Counted from the first letter of the stretch, positions 7,781 to 16,574 are shown. The stretch is 64,000 nt of DNA from Burkholderia sp. 9120 (GCF_000745015.1 NZ_JQNA01000002.1:4340001-4404000), one strand, 5' to 3'. The notes: a model not told the origin generated them from the letters alone. Program-made: numbers and translations.

Positions 7781-8731
7781 ATGAAACCACAACGTTCACT
7801 ACGCTTCACCGGCTTAGCTGTGCTCAGTGCGATCGCGTCGATCGCCATGGGCTTCAGCACGCTCGCATTGGCCGGCGTCGCGCTGGATCTCAGTCCGCAG
7901 CAACCGGACCGGATCCGCGTGCAAAAAGATCCGGCGGCCGTGAAAGCCGTGTCCGCGCAGTTTCGTTTCGTGAAAGACGACACGCTGACGATCGGCATTC
8001 ATCCGACCATCCCGCCGATCAGCACCTATGCCACCGACGCCAAAACCGTAGTCGGTTTCGATGCCGACCTCGCGCAAGTAGTCGCGGATAGCCTGGGTAG
8101 AAAGCTGGAGCTGGTGCCGGTGGCATGGGCCGACTGGCCGCTTGCGCTGGAGTCCGGCAAGGTCGACGCGGTGTTGTCGAACGTCACGGTAACGGAGGAG
8201 CGCAAGCTCAAATTTGATTTTTCCAGCTACCGTCAGGATCAGGTTGGCTTTTACGTGAAGTCCGATAGCAAGATCGTTTCGCTGAAGGAGCCGAAGGACG
8301 TGGCCGGCCTGCGAATTGTCACGGACTCCGGCACCAACCAGGAAAAGATCCTGCTGGCGTGGGACAAGGAGAATGTCGCGCACGGTCTGAAGCCGGTCGC
8401 CGTCCAGTACTACGACGACGTTGCCGTGAGGAATCTCGCGCTTCAAGCCGGCCGCGCCGATGCCGTGTTCAGCGTCAATGCGACCCAGGCTTATCAGGCC
8501 GCGCAGCAAGGCAAGACCCGACTGGTCGGCACGGTAAGCGGCGGCTGGCCGCGCACCGCCGAACTCGCAATCGCGACGCGCAAAGGCAGCGGTCTCGCCG
8601 ATGCGCTCACCACCTCGTTGAACGACCTGATTGCGTCGGGTACGTACACGCGTGTGCTGGACCGATGGAATCTCGGCTCGGAGGCGATCGCGCGGTCGGC
8701 GACTAATCCGCCGGGGTTGCCGAAGCTCTGA
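7781..8731 (+). CDS. ABC transporter substrate-binding protein, family 3 (amino-acid/sulfur compound type)
   Basis: The ATG at 7781 gives a 316-residue protein with a Sec signal peptide (residues 1-31, ending in ALA). The bilobed family-3 domain follows: LTIGIHPTIPPISTY, VVGFDADLAQVVADSLG, GKVDAVLSNVTVTEERKLKFDFS and the hinge segment with DLAGLRIV-type sequence. There are no permease or ATPase genes beside it. The next gene is an NtaA/DszA-type monooxygenase, so the ligand may be an organosulfur or amino compound, but this is inference. The ssuCB remnants 2.2 kb upstream suggest the region once held more transport genes. Confidence 0.9.
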   Translation: MKPQRSLRFTGLAVLSAIASIAMGFSTLALAGVALDLSPQQPDRIRVQKDPAAVKAVSAQFRFVKDDTLTIGIHPTIPPISTYATDAKTVVGFDADLAQVVADSLGRKLELVPVAWADWPLALESGKVDAVLSNVTVTEERKLKFDFSSYRQDQVGFYVKSDSKIVSLKEPKDVAGLRIVTDSGTNQEKILLAWDKENVAHGLKPVAVQYYDDVAVRNLALQAGRADAVFSVNATQAYQAAQQGKTRLVGTVSGGWPRTAELAIATRKGSGLADALTTSLNDLIASGTYTRVLDRWNLGSEAIARSATNPPGLPKL

Positions 8732-8799
8732 GGCGGTTCCTATCCTCGATTGCAGCGTAAGTGTTACAACCATGCCGCCCGGCTAAACGGAGTGTCGCG

Positions 8800-10171
8800 A
8801 TGAGCGAGAAAAAACGGCAGATCAAGCTAGGCGCGTTTCTGATGGAGACGGGCCACCATATCGCCGCATGGAGGCACCCCGAGGCTCAGGCCGATGGCGG
8901 GCTCAACTTCGAACACTATGCGCAAGTCGCGCGTATCGCCGAACAGGCCAAATTCGACGCGATCTTTTTCGCCGATAGCGTCAGCGTGCGCGATACCAAT
9001 CTCGCTTCGCTATCGCGTACCGCGCGCGCGGATCACTTCGAACCGTTGACGCTGTTGTCGGCGCTCTCGGTGGTCACGCGCAACATCGGCCTGATCGCGA
9101 CGGTGTCGACCACCTTCAACGAACCCTACAATCTGGCGCGCAAATTCGCGTCGCTCGATCATCTGAGCGGTGGCCGCTCAGGCTGGAATCTCGTCACGTC
9201 GAGTACGGAATCCGAGGCGCTGAACTTCAGTTTCGAGCAGCATCCGGACCATGCGGTGCGTTATGAACGCGCGAAAGAGTTCTACGACGTGGTCGCGGGT
9301 CTGTGGGATAGCTGGGAAGACGATGCCTTCTCGCGCGACAAGCAGAGCGGTGTCTATTTCAATCCCGACAAGCTGCATGTGCTAAACCATCGCGGCAAGC
9401 ATTTCAAGGTGCGCGGGCCGTTGAACGTTGCGCGTTCGCCGCAGGGCTGGCCCGTCGTCGTGCAGGCAGGCGCATCGGATGCCAGCAAGGAACTCGCCGC
9501 GCAAACCGCTGAAATGATTTTTGTCGCGCACCAGACGCTGGAGGAAGCGCAGACGTTCTATCGGGACATCAAGGGACGGCTCGCGCGCTACGGGCGGCAG
9601 CCGGATCACCTGAAGATCATGCCCGGCATCTTCCCGGTGATCGGCAAAACCGAAGCCGAGGCGCGTGCAAAATTCGACGCGTTGCAGGAACTGATTCATC
9701 CTACGGTCGGGTTGGCGCTACTGTCGAATATGTCGGGCGGTGTCGACCTGTCCGGCTATCCGCTGGACGGGCCGGTTCCCGATCTGCCGGAAACCAATGG
9801 CGGTAAAAGCCGTCAGCAGTTTGCTGCTGGACCTGGCGCGGCGCGAGAACCTGACGATCCGCGAACTGTATCTGCGGATTGCGGGTGCGCGCGGACATCA
9901 GCAGGTGGTCGGTACGCCGGGGAGCGTCGCCGATCAGTTACAGCAATGGTTCGAGGAAGAAGGCGCGGACGGCTTTAACATCATGTCGCCGTGGCTGCCC
10001 GGTGGGCTGGGTGAGTTTGCGGAGTTGGTCGTGCCGGAGTTGCAACGGCGTGGGCTGTTCAGGACCGAGTACGAGGGGTGCACGCTGCGGGAAAATCTGG
10101 GGCTGCCGCGACCGGTGAATCGGTATGTTCAGGTTGCAACGGACCAACGCCTGACTGTAGCAGCGCAATAG
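8800..10171 (+). pseudogene. NtaA/SnaA/DszA-family FMN-dependent monooxygenase, frameshifted
   Basis: The ATG at 8800 (GGAG 6 nt upstream) starts a typical 450-residue LLM-class flavin monooxygenase. The motifs seen are KLGAFLMETGHHIAAWRHP, FDAIFFADS, FEPLTLLSALSVVT, HLSGGRSGWNLVTSS and GWPVVVQAGAS. At 9820-9822 the sequence reads TTT inside a stretch that should encode RQQLLLDLARREN. One extra T moves the rest (LTIRELYLRIAGARGHQQVVGTP... to the stop at 10171) into the +2 frame. Unrepaired, translation ends at 9978 with about 50 wrong residues and loses the C-terminal part of the barrel. It is either a recent pseudogene or a sequencing error. The family oxidises sulfonates, sulfones or aminopolycarboxylates with FMNH2 from a partner reductase. 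Confidence 0.88.
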
Positions 10172-10308
10172 CACATTCCATCGCATCTCCCCTTGCGAAA
10201 TGGTGTTCGTCGCCATGCGACGAATGCGCTCACGTTCACGCACCTTTCTTCACTACCCCTCCGAAGTTTCTTCAACCGATCTCGGCGTGTCATTTTGATC
10301 AGTTGGCG

Positions 10309-10337
10309 TTGACAATGATTCGCATTACAGATAATTT
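10309..10337 (+). promoter_or_regulatory. Microcin promoter with an overlapping Fur-box-like operator
   Basis: TTGACA (10309-10314) and TAATTT (10332-10337) are spaced by exactly 17 bp, a good sigma-70 promoter. The bases at 10311-10329, GACAATGATTCGCATTACA, resemble the 19-bp Fur box GATAATGATWATCATTATC (about 14 of 19 positions, with inverted AATG/CATT cores) and cover the -35 and spacer. Iron-loaded Fur bound here would block RNA polymerase. The microcin gene starts 56 bp downstream of the -10. Iron-starvation control is known for enterobacterial class II microcins. Confidence 0.65.
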
Positions 10338-10392
10338 ACGAGCCGTGGCCACGCGAAAAATTTCTCCAATTTTTTAATCCACAGGAATCCAG

Positions 10393-10734
10393 ATGATTGT
10401 TGAATTGAATCGGCAAGAAATCGAACAGGTCTCCGGTGCCGGCTTGACCGGCACAGTAGCAGGCACGGTCGGAGGAACAGTCGCAGGGCAAGCAATCGGT
10501 CCGGAAGTCGGAGCAGGATTTGGCGCGGCGGTTGGATCATTCCTTCCCGGCATCGGCACTTTGGGCGGCGCAATTATTGGAGCCGGCATCGGCACCATGT
10601 ATGGCGGCCTGGCGGGCGGAGCGGCGGGCGCTTACGTAGCGGACAAACTTCAGGATCACGGGTGGGCATACTTCTTCCCCAACGGGGCGCCGACGTTCAA
10701 TGACCTTTTGCAGTTTACTGATCAGCTTCAATAA
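10393..10734 (+). CDS. Class II microcin precursor with double-glycine-type leader
   Basis: This 113-residue peptide begins MIVELNRQEIEQVSGAG. It matches the class II microcin leaders (M-x-x-[LI]-x-x-x-E-[LI]-x-x-V-[SG]-G-[AG]) that C39 exporter peptidases cut after the GA/GG pair, here after Ala16. The mature ~97 residues carry a long glycine-zipper region (GTVAGTVGGTVAG, GAGFGAAVGS, GGAIIGAGIG, GGLAGGAAGAY) and a polar aromatic tail (HGWAYFFPNGAPTFND). There are no cysteines and no Ser-rich siderophore-acceptor tail, so an unmodified class IIa-like membrane-active microcin is most likely. RBS AGGA lies 8 nt upstream. Its place ahead of immunity, adaptor, PCAT and TolC genes supports the call strongly. 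Target species are unknown. Confidence 0.88.
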   Translation: MIVELNRQEIEQVSGAGLTGTVAGTVGGTVAGQAIGPEVGAGFGAAVGSFLPGIGTLGGAIIGAGIGTMYGGLAGGAAGAYVADKLQDHGWAYFFPNGAPTFNDLLQFTDQLQ

Positions 10735-10750
10735 AATTCCTGACTAAAGC

Positions 10751-10766
10751 GCGCCAAGCTTGGCGC
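10751..10766 (+). terminator. 16-bp perfect palindrome between microcin and immunity genes
   Basis: GCGCCAAGCTTGGCGC lies 17 nt after the microcin stop and can fold into a 6-bp stem with an AGCT loop. No U-run follows. It may act as a partial terminator or RNA-processing stop that sets the microcin transcript above the export genes. Confidence 0.4.
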
Positions 10767-10796
10767 AATAGCTGGGCCTAGCGTTCAAGTATTTAT

Positions 10797-11174
10797 ATGA
10801 TATCCACCAGAAAATTTCTAGAAAAATTCATTGCGTTTTCCACTCTATTCATGGTGATAATAATCTCCATGTTTTTCTTGCTGGCCGAAGACTACGCTAT
10901 AGATTATGTGACCGGAAGCGCTTTATGTCTGATCAGTATAATTTTTCTGAGGAAGATCGCTTCAAAAAAATGGCCCGGCTTTCTTAATATCCCGTGGTAC
11001 AAAACCGACCTGCCGATTTACGGTGCACTTTTCGGACTGGCATTGTCACTGCTGGGAATTCTATCCAAAATGAATGGTGGTACTGCCGCCATTGCCTTTG
11101 CCTTGCCCGCCTCGCTCGGAACTGCATTGTACGATTATGTAGAAATCTTTCATGAAAAAGATAAAGGCAATTAG
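10797..11174 (+). CDS. Predicted microcin immunity protein (small multi-pass membrane protein)
   Basis: The product is 125 residues with about four hydrophobic segments at roughly 12-30, 36-50, 72-88 and 95-112, and a charged tail (EIFHEKDKGN). It sits immediately downstream of the microcin gene, is clearly more A+T-rich than the flanking chromosome, and has no recognisable enzyme motif. Small inner-membrane proteins in this position are the self-immunity proteins of class II microcins. The start codon has no good Shine-Dalgarno, so expression may depend on coupling or be weak. The role is inferred from position and topology. Confidence 0.65.
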   Translation: MISTRKFLEKFIAFSTLFMVIIISMFFLLAEDYAIDYVTGSALCLISIIFLRKIASKKWPGFLNIPWYKTDLPIYGALFGLALSLLGILSKMNGGTAAIAFALPASLGTALYDYVEIFHEKDKGN

Positions 11175-11195
11175 TAGACGGCAATTGAGACTTCA

Positions 11196-12470
11196 ATGAG
11201 CAGCCGTACCCAACTTTTCCGAAATAAAGCACTCGATGCCCAGCGCACGTCGGTAATCGGCGAGATCGTGCTGGCGCGCCCTGTCTCGTTCTCGTTCCTG
11301 ACGGCTGTAGCCATCTGCATGGCGCTCGCCGTCGCCTCGTTATTGGCGTTCGGCAGTTATACGCGCCGCACCACGGTGGATGGCGTCGTCATGCCCAACA
11401 TCGGACTCGTCAAGGTCTATTCACAGCAGTCGGGCATTGTGTTGCGCAAGGCAGTCGTCGAAGGTCAGTACGTAACGCGCGGCATGGTGCTCTATACGCT
11501 CTCCACCGACCTGCAGAGCGCCGCCGAAGGTCGCACACAGGTCGCGTTGATCGAGCAGGCACGTCAGCGCAAACAATCGCTGCTGCGCGAGAGCGACAAG
11601 ATACGTCTGCTGCAACGGGATGAGCGCGATACGCTGCAGGCGAAGCACGCCAGTTTGCGCGCCGAACTCGCCCGCCTCGAAGACCAGCTCGCACGTCAAG
11701 TCGAACGCGCATCGCTTGCGGCCGACGGCGTTGGCCGCTATCGGCGTCTCCTCGCCCAGGACTACGTCTCGACCGACCAGCTCCAGCAACGGCAAGCCGA
11801 TCTGATCGACCAGCAGTCGAAGCTGCTCGGGCTGCAGCGCGACCGGGCCAACGTCTCCCAGGCAGTCAAGGCGAGCGCGAACGAACTCGCCGGTCTTGCG
11901 CTCAGGCAGCAGAACCAGTTGGCGCAGCTCGATCGCAGCGTGATCGATGTCGACCAGACACTGATCGAAAGCGAGGCGCGACGCTAACTCGTCATCACCG
12001 CGCCTGAGAACGGTATCGCGACCGCCGTCATTGCCGAACCGGGCCAGACGATAGACGCCATCCATCCGGCTGTGAGCATTGTGCCGGAAGGCTCGCGTTG
12101 GTACGTTCAGTTGTACGTGCCCAGCGCGGCGGTCGGCTTCGTCGGCGTCGGCGTTCCGGTGCGAGTGCGCTACCAGGCTTATCCGTACCAGAAGTTCGGC
12201 CAGTATCGCGCGCAGGTGACGTCGATCGCGCGGACGGCGCTGTCGGCCGCCGAACTGTCGATGAGTGGCATGGCCGCAGTCGGTGCACGTGGAGGCGACG
12301 CTACGTTCTACCGCGTCACGGCCACGCTTGATCAGCAGACAGTGACCGCGTACGGCAAGCCGCAACCGCTGCAGTCGGGCATGGCGCTCGAAGCCGACAT
12401 CCTGCGCGAACGCCGGCGTCTTTACGAATGGGTGCTCGAGCCGCTCTACAGTCTCACCGGCAAACTCTAA
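11196..12470 (+). pseudogene. CvaA/HlyD-like microcin export adaptor interrupted by an in-frame TAA
   Basis: The reading from the ATG at 11196 has an N-terminal cytoplasmic stretch, one membrane helix (about residues 29-52), a lipoyl-type half (GIVLRKAVVEGQYVTRGMVLYTLS) and a long coiled coil. It stops at TAA 11985-11987 after SEARR. The same frame continues at once with LVITAPENGIATAVIAEPGQ, the second lipoyl half, then the beta-barrel and C-terminus to 12470. Related adaptors have Gln at this point, so one C-to-T change (CAA to TAA) explains the break. Without it the gene would encode 423-424 residues, the normal CvaA size. The downstream exporter ATG overlaps its final stop (TAATG). No strong restart site follows the TAA. 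Export is probably lost unless the stop is read through or is a sequence error. Confidence 0.88.
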
Positions 12471-14740
12471 TGTCTCTTTCCGCCATGTTCTTTTCCGACC
12501 GCCTCTCGTTCGGTTTTAGCAGCAAGCTGCCCATCTTCTTGCAGACAGAAGCAACTGAATGCGGACTCGCCTGTCTTGCGATGGTCGCCGGCTATCACGG
12601 CGACCATGTGGATCTCGCCACGTTGCGCGGCCGCTTTCCGGTATCGCTAAAGGGAACCGCGCTCGCTCGCCTGATCGAGATCGCACAACGCCTCGAACTG
12701 GGTACTCGTGCACTAAAGCTCGACCTCGACCAGATCGGGCAACTCCGCATGCCGTGCATCCTGCATTGGAACTTCAACCACTTCGTCGTGTTAAAAAAGA
12801 TCAGCGGCAAGCTCGCTGTGATACACGATCCCGCACAAGGCATTCGCAAGTTGCCGCTCGACGTGCTATCGCGCTGTTTCACCGGCGTCGCACTGGAGTT
12901 GTGGCCCACCGGTGGTTTCAAACAGCGCGATCCGGCACCGCCGATCAGGTTGCGTGCGCTGCTCGGTCCCGTGTCGGGGCTATCCCGCTCGCTTGGCCAG
13001 GTGCTGGCGCTCGCTTTCGCGCTCGAAGTGTTTGCGATCGTGCAGCCGTTCTTTATGCAATGGGTCATCGACGAGGTGATCGTCAGCGCCGACCACGATC
13101 TACTCACCGTGCTGGCACTCGGGTTCGGGCTCCTGCTGTTTATGCAGCAGGCGACCAGCGCAGTCCGCGCGTGGGTGCTGATGTACTTCGGCACGACGCT
13201 AAATGTGCGGTGGCGTGCGAACGTGTTCATGCATCTGCTCAGCTTGCCGGTGCGCTACTTTGAGCGACGCCATCTCGGCGACGTCGTGTCGCGCTTTGGT
13301 TCGATCGACGCGATCCAGCAGACGCTCACCACATCGTTCCTGAGCGCGGTAATCGACGGCCTGATGACCGTCGCCACGCTTGTGATGATGTTCATCTACA
13401 GCAGCGCGCTCGGTGGTATCGCGCTCGGCGCGATGGCGCTTTATACTTTGCTGCGCTGGCTTTGGTACCGTCCTCTGCGGCGCGCAACCGAAGAGCAGAT
13501 CGTACGCGCCGCGAGACAACAGAGTTACTTTCTCGAAAGCGTGCGCGGCGTGAAAACGATCAAACTGTTCAATCGGCAGAACGAGCGCTGTGCGAGTTGG
13601 CTGTCTCTGTTCGTCGAGCAAGTCAACGCCGGATTGCATACGCAGAAACTGCAGTTGCTGTATCAGCAGGTCAATGGGTTGCTGTTCGGCATAGAAGGCT
13701 TGCTGGTTATCTGGCTCGGTGCACGGATGGTGATGGAGGGCCAGTTTACCGTTGGCGTGCTCATGGCATTCAACGCGTACAAGATGCAGTTCGATAGTCG
13801 CGTCGGCGGCCTCATCGATAAGTATTTCGAGGTGCGCATGTTGCAGTTGCAGGGCGAGCGGCTAGCCGACATCGTATTCGCGAGCCCTGAGCCTGACGCC
13901 AGCCTGCGCCATGTGCCGGGCGAAGCCGACCACCTCGCCGCGAGCATCGAATTTGACGCGATCTGCTTCAGCTATGCGGAGGGCGAGCCGACCGTGCTCG
14001 ACGGCGTGGCGCTCGCTATCACTCCCGGCGAATCGGTAGCGATAGTCGGGCCGTCGGGATGCGGCAAGACGACGCTCGTCAACGTCCTGCTCGGCGTGCT
14101 AGAACCGACGGCGGGCAAAGTGCGGATCGGTGGAATCGAACTCGAGCGGCTCGGACTCGATCGCCTGCGTGCGCTCGTAGGCACCGTGTTGCAAGACGAC
14201 GTGCTCTTCGCCGGCTCGATTGCGGACAACATTAGCTTCTTCGATCCGGACGCCGACTTGCGATGGGTTGCAGAGTGTGCAGGGCTCGCCGCGGTGCATG
14301 CCGATATTGTCGCGATGCCGATGGGCTACAACACGCTTGTCGGCGATATGGGCACTGTCCTGTCCGGGGGGCAGAAACAGCGCGTGCTACTTGCCCGCGC
14401 GTTATACAAGAGGCCGAAGATTCTCGTACTCGACGAGGCGACGAGCCATCTCGACCTGCAGCGCGAGCAGGAGGTCAACACGGCCGTCGGCGCGCTGCGG
14501 ATCACGCGCGTGATCGTCGCTCACCGACCCGAGACGATTGCGTCGGCCGATCGCGTCGTGATGTTGAACAGTGGACGGATCGTGCTCGACCGGCCGACTA
14601 CGCAGTCTTTCGAGACCGCTTCAGCGGCGCCGATGGGCAGCTCTCGCGGCGCTCACGAGCCGGCGGCCGTAATCGCATCGGCCCGCCCGTTTGCGACGCC
14701 TGGCGTTGCCACGCCGTGGCCCGTCGAACAGCCCAACTGA
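12470..14740 (+). CDS. CvaB-like peptidase-containing ABC exporter (PCAT)
   Basis: This 756-residue inner-membrane exporter starts at the ATG at 12470, which overlaps the preceding stop. Residues 1-140 form a C39 peptidase: Cys31 in QTEATECGLACLAMVAGYHG, the His of HWNFNHFVVLKK and the Asp of VIHDPAQG. An ABC transmembrane domain with six helices follows (about 165-445). The nucleotide-binding domain has Walker A GPSGCGKTTLVN, signature LSGGQKQR, Walker B ILVLDEATSHLD and the H-loop VAHRPE. Such proteins cleave the double-glycine leader and export the mature microcin through an adaptor and TolC. All catalytic motifs are intact. Confidence 0.96.
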   Translation: MSLSAMFFSDRLSFGFSSKLPIFLQTEATECGLACLAMVAGYHGDHVDLATLRGRFPVSLKGTALARLIEIAQRLELGTRALKLDLDQIGQLRMPCILHWNFNHFVVLKKISGKLAVIHDPAQGIRKLPLDVLSRCFTGVALELWPTGGFKQRDPAPPIRLRALLGPVSGLSRSLGQVLALAFALEVFAIVQPFFMQWVIDEVIVSADHDLLTVLALGFGLLLFMQQATSAVRAWVLMYFGTTLNVRWRANVFMHLLSLPVRYFERRHLGDVVSRFGSIDAIQQTLTTSFLSAVIDGLMTVATLVMMFIYSSALGGIALGAMALYTLLRWLWYRPLRRATEEQIVRAARQQSYFLESVRGVKTIKLFNRQNERCASWLSLFVEQVNAGLHTQKLQLLYQQVNGLLFGIEGLLVIWLGARMVMEGQFTVGVLMAFNAYKMQFDSRVGGLIDKYFEVRMLQLQGERLADIVFASPEPDASLRHVPGEADHLAASIEFDAICFSYAEGEPTVLDGVALAITPGESVAIVGPSGCGKTTLVNVLLGVLEPTAGKVRIGGIELERLGLDRLRALVGTVLQDDVLFAGSIADNISFFDPDADLRWVAECAGLAAVHADIVAMPMGYNTLVGDMGTVLSGGQKQRVLLARALYKRPKILVLDEATSHLDLQREQEVNTAVGALRITRVIVAHRPETIASADRVVMLNSGRIVLDRPTTQSFETASAAPMGSSRGAHEPAAVIASARPFATPGVATPWPVEQPN

Positions 14741-16167
14741 TGAAACGGCGTCTTCTCGCCGCCGCGGTCGTTGCGCTAACCGGTGCCCCTCGCGTCAATG
14801 CCCAGATGCTTCTTGACGTGTTCGCCACGCAGAGCAGCGTGTGGCTCACGCCTGCAGCACCACTGTTAAAAGACGCTTCATGCCGCGAGTTGCCGGACAC
14901 GCGACCGCTCGAACTCGACGACGTAGTCCTGCAGGCGGTTTGTGCGAATCCGCAGTTGCGTGTGGCGTGGGCACAGGCGCGCGCGCAAAGCGCCGCGCTG
15001 GGTATTGCCGATACCGCCTACCTGCCGACGCTGAACGGGACAATGGGCGCCGAGCGTGACACGCTGTCCACCACCTACGACTACAGTGCGCTGGGCGCAG
15101 GCTCGATCCGCCAGTCGCAGAATACGTCGAGCAATTACGGGGTGCTGAACCTGAGTTGGGTCCTGTTCGACTTTGGCAAGCGCGGCGCCTCCCGGCGGCA
15201 GGCCGGCGCGTTGCTCGCAGCGGCGAACGCCACGCAGGACGACACGCTGCAGACGGTTTTTTTCAACGCGGCCCAGGCGTTCTACTCTCTGCGAGACGCC
15301 CAGGCATCACTCGATGCAGCGCAGCGCACCGAAGCGATCTCACGCGAAAGCCTCGATGAGACGAGAGCGAAACATGTCGCTGGCGCCGGCGCGCTAGCCG
15401 ACGAACTGCAGGCCCGCACCGGCCACCGACGCGCGCTGCTCGAACGGGTCTATGCGGAAGGCGAGGTCCGCGTGGCGACAGGCGTTCTTGCCGTCGCGCT
15501 AGGACTCGAGGCGAACGCCGCGATACGAATCGCGTCCGCCGAGCGCGACGCGGATGCGCCGGAGGACATCAGCGCCGGTATCGACGCACTGATCGACGAA
15601 GCGAAGCTGCGCGAACCCAGGCTTGTCGCCGCACAGGCAAAACTCGACGCGGCTCGCGCGAATGTCGACGCCGCACGCGCGCAGGGCCGCCCGACCCTCG
15701 CGCTCGTCGGCAGCCTCACGCAGAACAACCCGTCATACCAGCAGCAACCCCGGTCGATTCCGATCACGCAAAGCCGCGGCAGCACGATCGGCGTGCAACT
15801 GACGATTCCACTGTTCGAAGGTTTCGCGTCCGACTATCGAATCGAGCAGGCCCAGGCGCAAGCCGACGCGCGGGAGGCGATGCTGCGCGACGACCAGTTG
15901 CAGGTATCGCTCGACGTGTGGAAGAGCTACCACAGCGTGCGGGCCGACGCCGCCAATCTGGCCAACTCGCGAGATCTGCTCGACGATGCGCAGCACGCGC
16001 TCGATATTGCGCGCGGCCGTTACAAGGAGGGTGTGGGCACGTTCACCGAACTGCTGAATACACAAACCGCGCTCGCCGATGCCCAGAAACAGCGCGTTCT
16101 TGCGGCGTCGAAATGGCGCGCCGCACGTCTCAAACTCGCCGCGAGCCTCGGCAAACTCGGCCGGTAG
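14740..16167 (+). CDS. TolC-family outer-membrane channel of the microcin exporter
   Basis: The ATG at 14740 overlaps the stop of the exporter (TGATG), showing translational coupling. The 475-residue product has a signal peptide (MKRRLLAAAVVALTGAPRVNA) and the two-repeat outer-membrane efflux protein fold: VLQAVCANPQLRVAWAQARAQSAALG with a long helix, the beta strands SSNYGVLNLSWVLFDFGKR and STIGVQLTIPLFEGF, and RYKEGVGTFTELLNTQTALADAQ. Enterobacterial microcin loci borrow the chromosomal TolC, whereas this cluster carries its own channel. It completes the tripartite secretion apparatus with the adaptor and PCAT. Its 3' end overlaps a minus-strand reading (16130-16372). Confidence 0.94.
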   Translation: MKRRLLAAAVVALTGAPRVNAQMLLDVFATQSSVWLTPAAPLLKDASCRELPDTRPLELDDVVLQAVCANPQLRVAWAQARAQSAALGIADTAYLPTLNGTMGAERDTLSTTYDYSALGAGSIRQSQNTSSNYGVLNLSWVLFDFGKRGASRRQAGALLAAANATQDDTLQTVFFNAAQAFYSLRDAQASLDAAQRTEAISRESLDETRAKHVAGAGALADELQARTGHRRALLERVYAEGEVRVATGVLAVALGLEANAAIRIASAERDADAPEDISAGIDALIDEAKLREPRLVAAQAKLDAARANVDAARAQGRPTLALVGSLTQNNPSYQQQPRSIPITQSRGSTIGVQLTIPLFEGFASDYRIEQAQAQADAREAMLRDDQLQVSLDVWKSYHSVRADAANLANSRDLLDDAQHALDIARGRYKEGVGTFTELLNTQTALADAQKQRVLAASKWRAARLKLAASLGKLGR

Positions 16168-16372
16168 ATATCGAGGCCGAGAAAACCGCAAACCCCAACA
16201 CCATCGCACAGATCGCACCCGCCGCGGCAAGCCGAAACATCAGCGTCTGAAAATAAGCCTCGGGCACACCAAACGCAAAGATCGAAACCAACGCGCCTAA
16301 CTGGATGACAACCGCCGACATCGACGCGGTCACCAGATAAGCGCGCAACCTGACGGTAGTGGAAAGCTTCAT
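16130..16372 (-). CDS. Small two-TM membrane protein overlapping the tolC-like gene tail to tail
   Basis: The minus-strand reading from the ATG at 16372 encodes 80 residues with two clear membrane helices (VTASMSAVVIQLGALVSIFAFG and RLAAAGAICAMVLGFAVFSASI). The final ~14 residues (STGRVCRGSRRV...) lie inside the 3' end of the TolC-like gene. They look like read-through into foreign sequence, as if the original stop was lost when the microcin cluster joined. The hydrophobic pattern and codon bias support a real gene; the Shine-Dalgarno is weak. The function is unknown. Confidence 0.5.
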   Translation of the reverse strand: MKLSTTVRLRAYLVTASMSAVVIQLGALVSIFAFGVPEAYFQTLMFRLAAAGAICAMVLGFAVFSASISTGRVCRGSRRV

Positions 16373-16523
16373 GGGCTGCTGCCTGATAAGCAAAACGCGA
16401 CGAGCGTTGCGCGCGCAACCAACCGTCCCAAACGACGAAACCGTCCGGGCGGCACACTACGCACATCACAGTACGCACATCAACCGACGTTCCAGCCTAT
16501 CAAGCGAACCTTAATGGAACCTG

Positions 16524-16547
16524 ATGCGGCGAGAATCTTCGCCGCAT
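16524..16547. terminator. Perfect 9-bp stem-loop downstream of cbpM
   Basis: ATGCGGCGA (16524-16532) pairs with TCGCCGCAT (16539-16547) around a 6-nt loop. It lies 28 nt past the stop of the minus-strand cbpA-cbpM operon. A U-run is lacking, so the efficiency is uncertain. Confidence 0.45.
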
Positions 16548-16574
16548 GAATCCCAAATCACCAGCGCACGCGCC

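Noticed and set aside
16455..16485. Direct repeat TACGCACATCA near the cbpM terminator
   Set aside because: Two short copies only, with no link to an element or attachment site that I could support.
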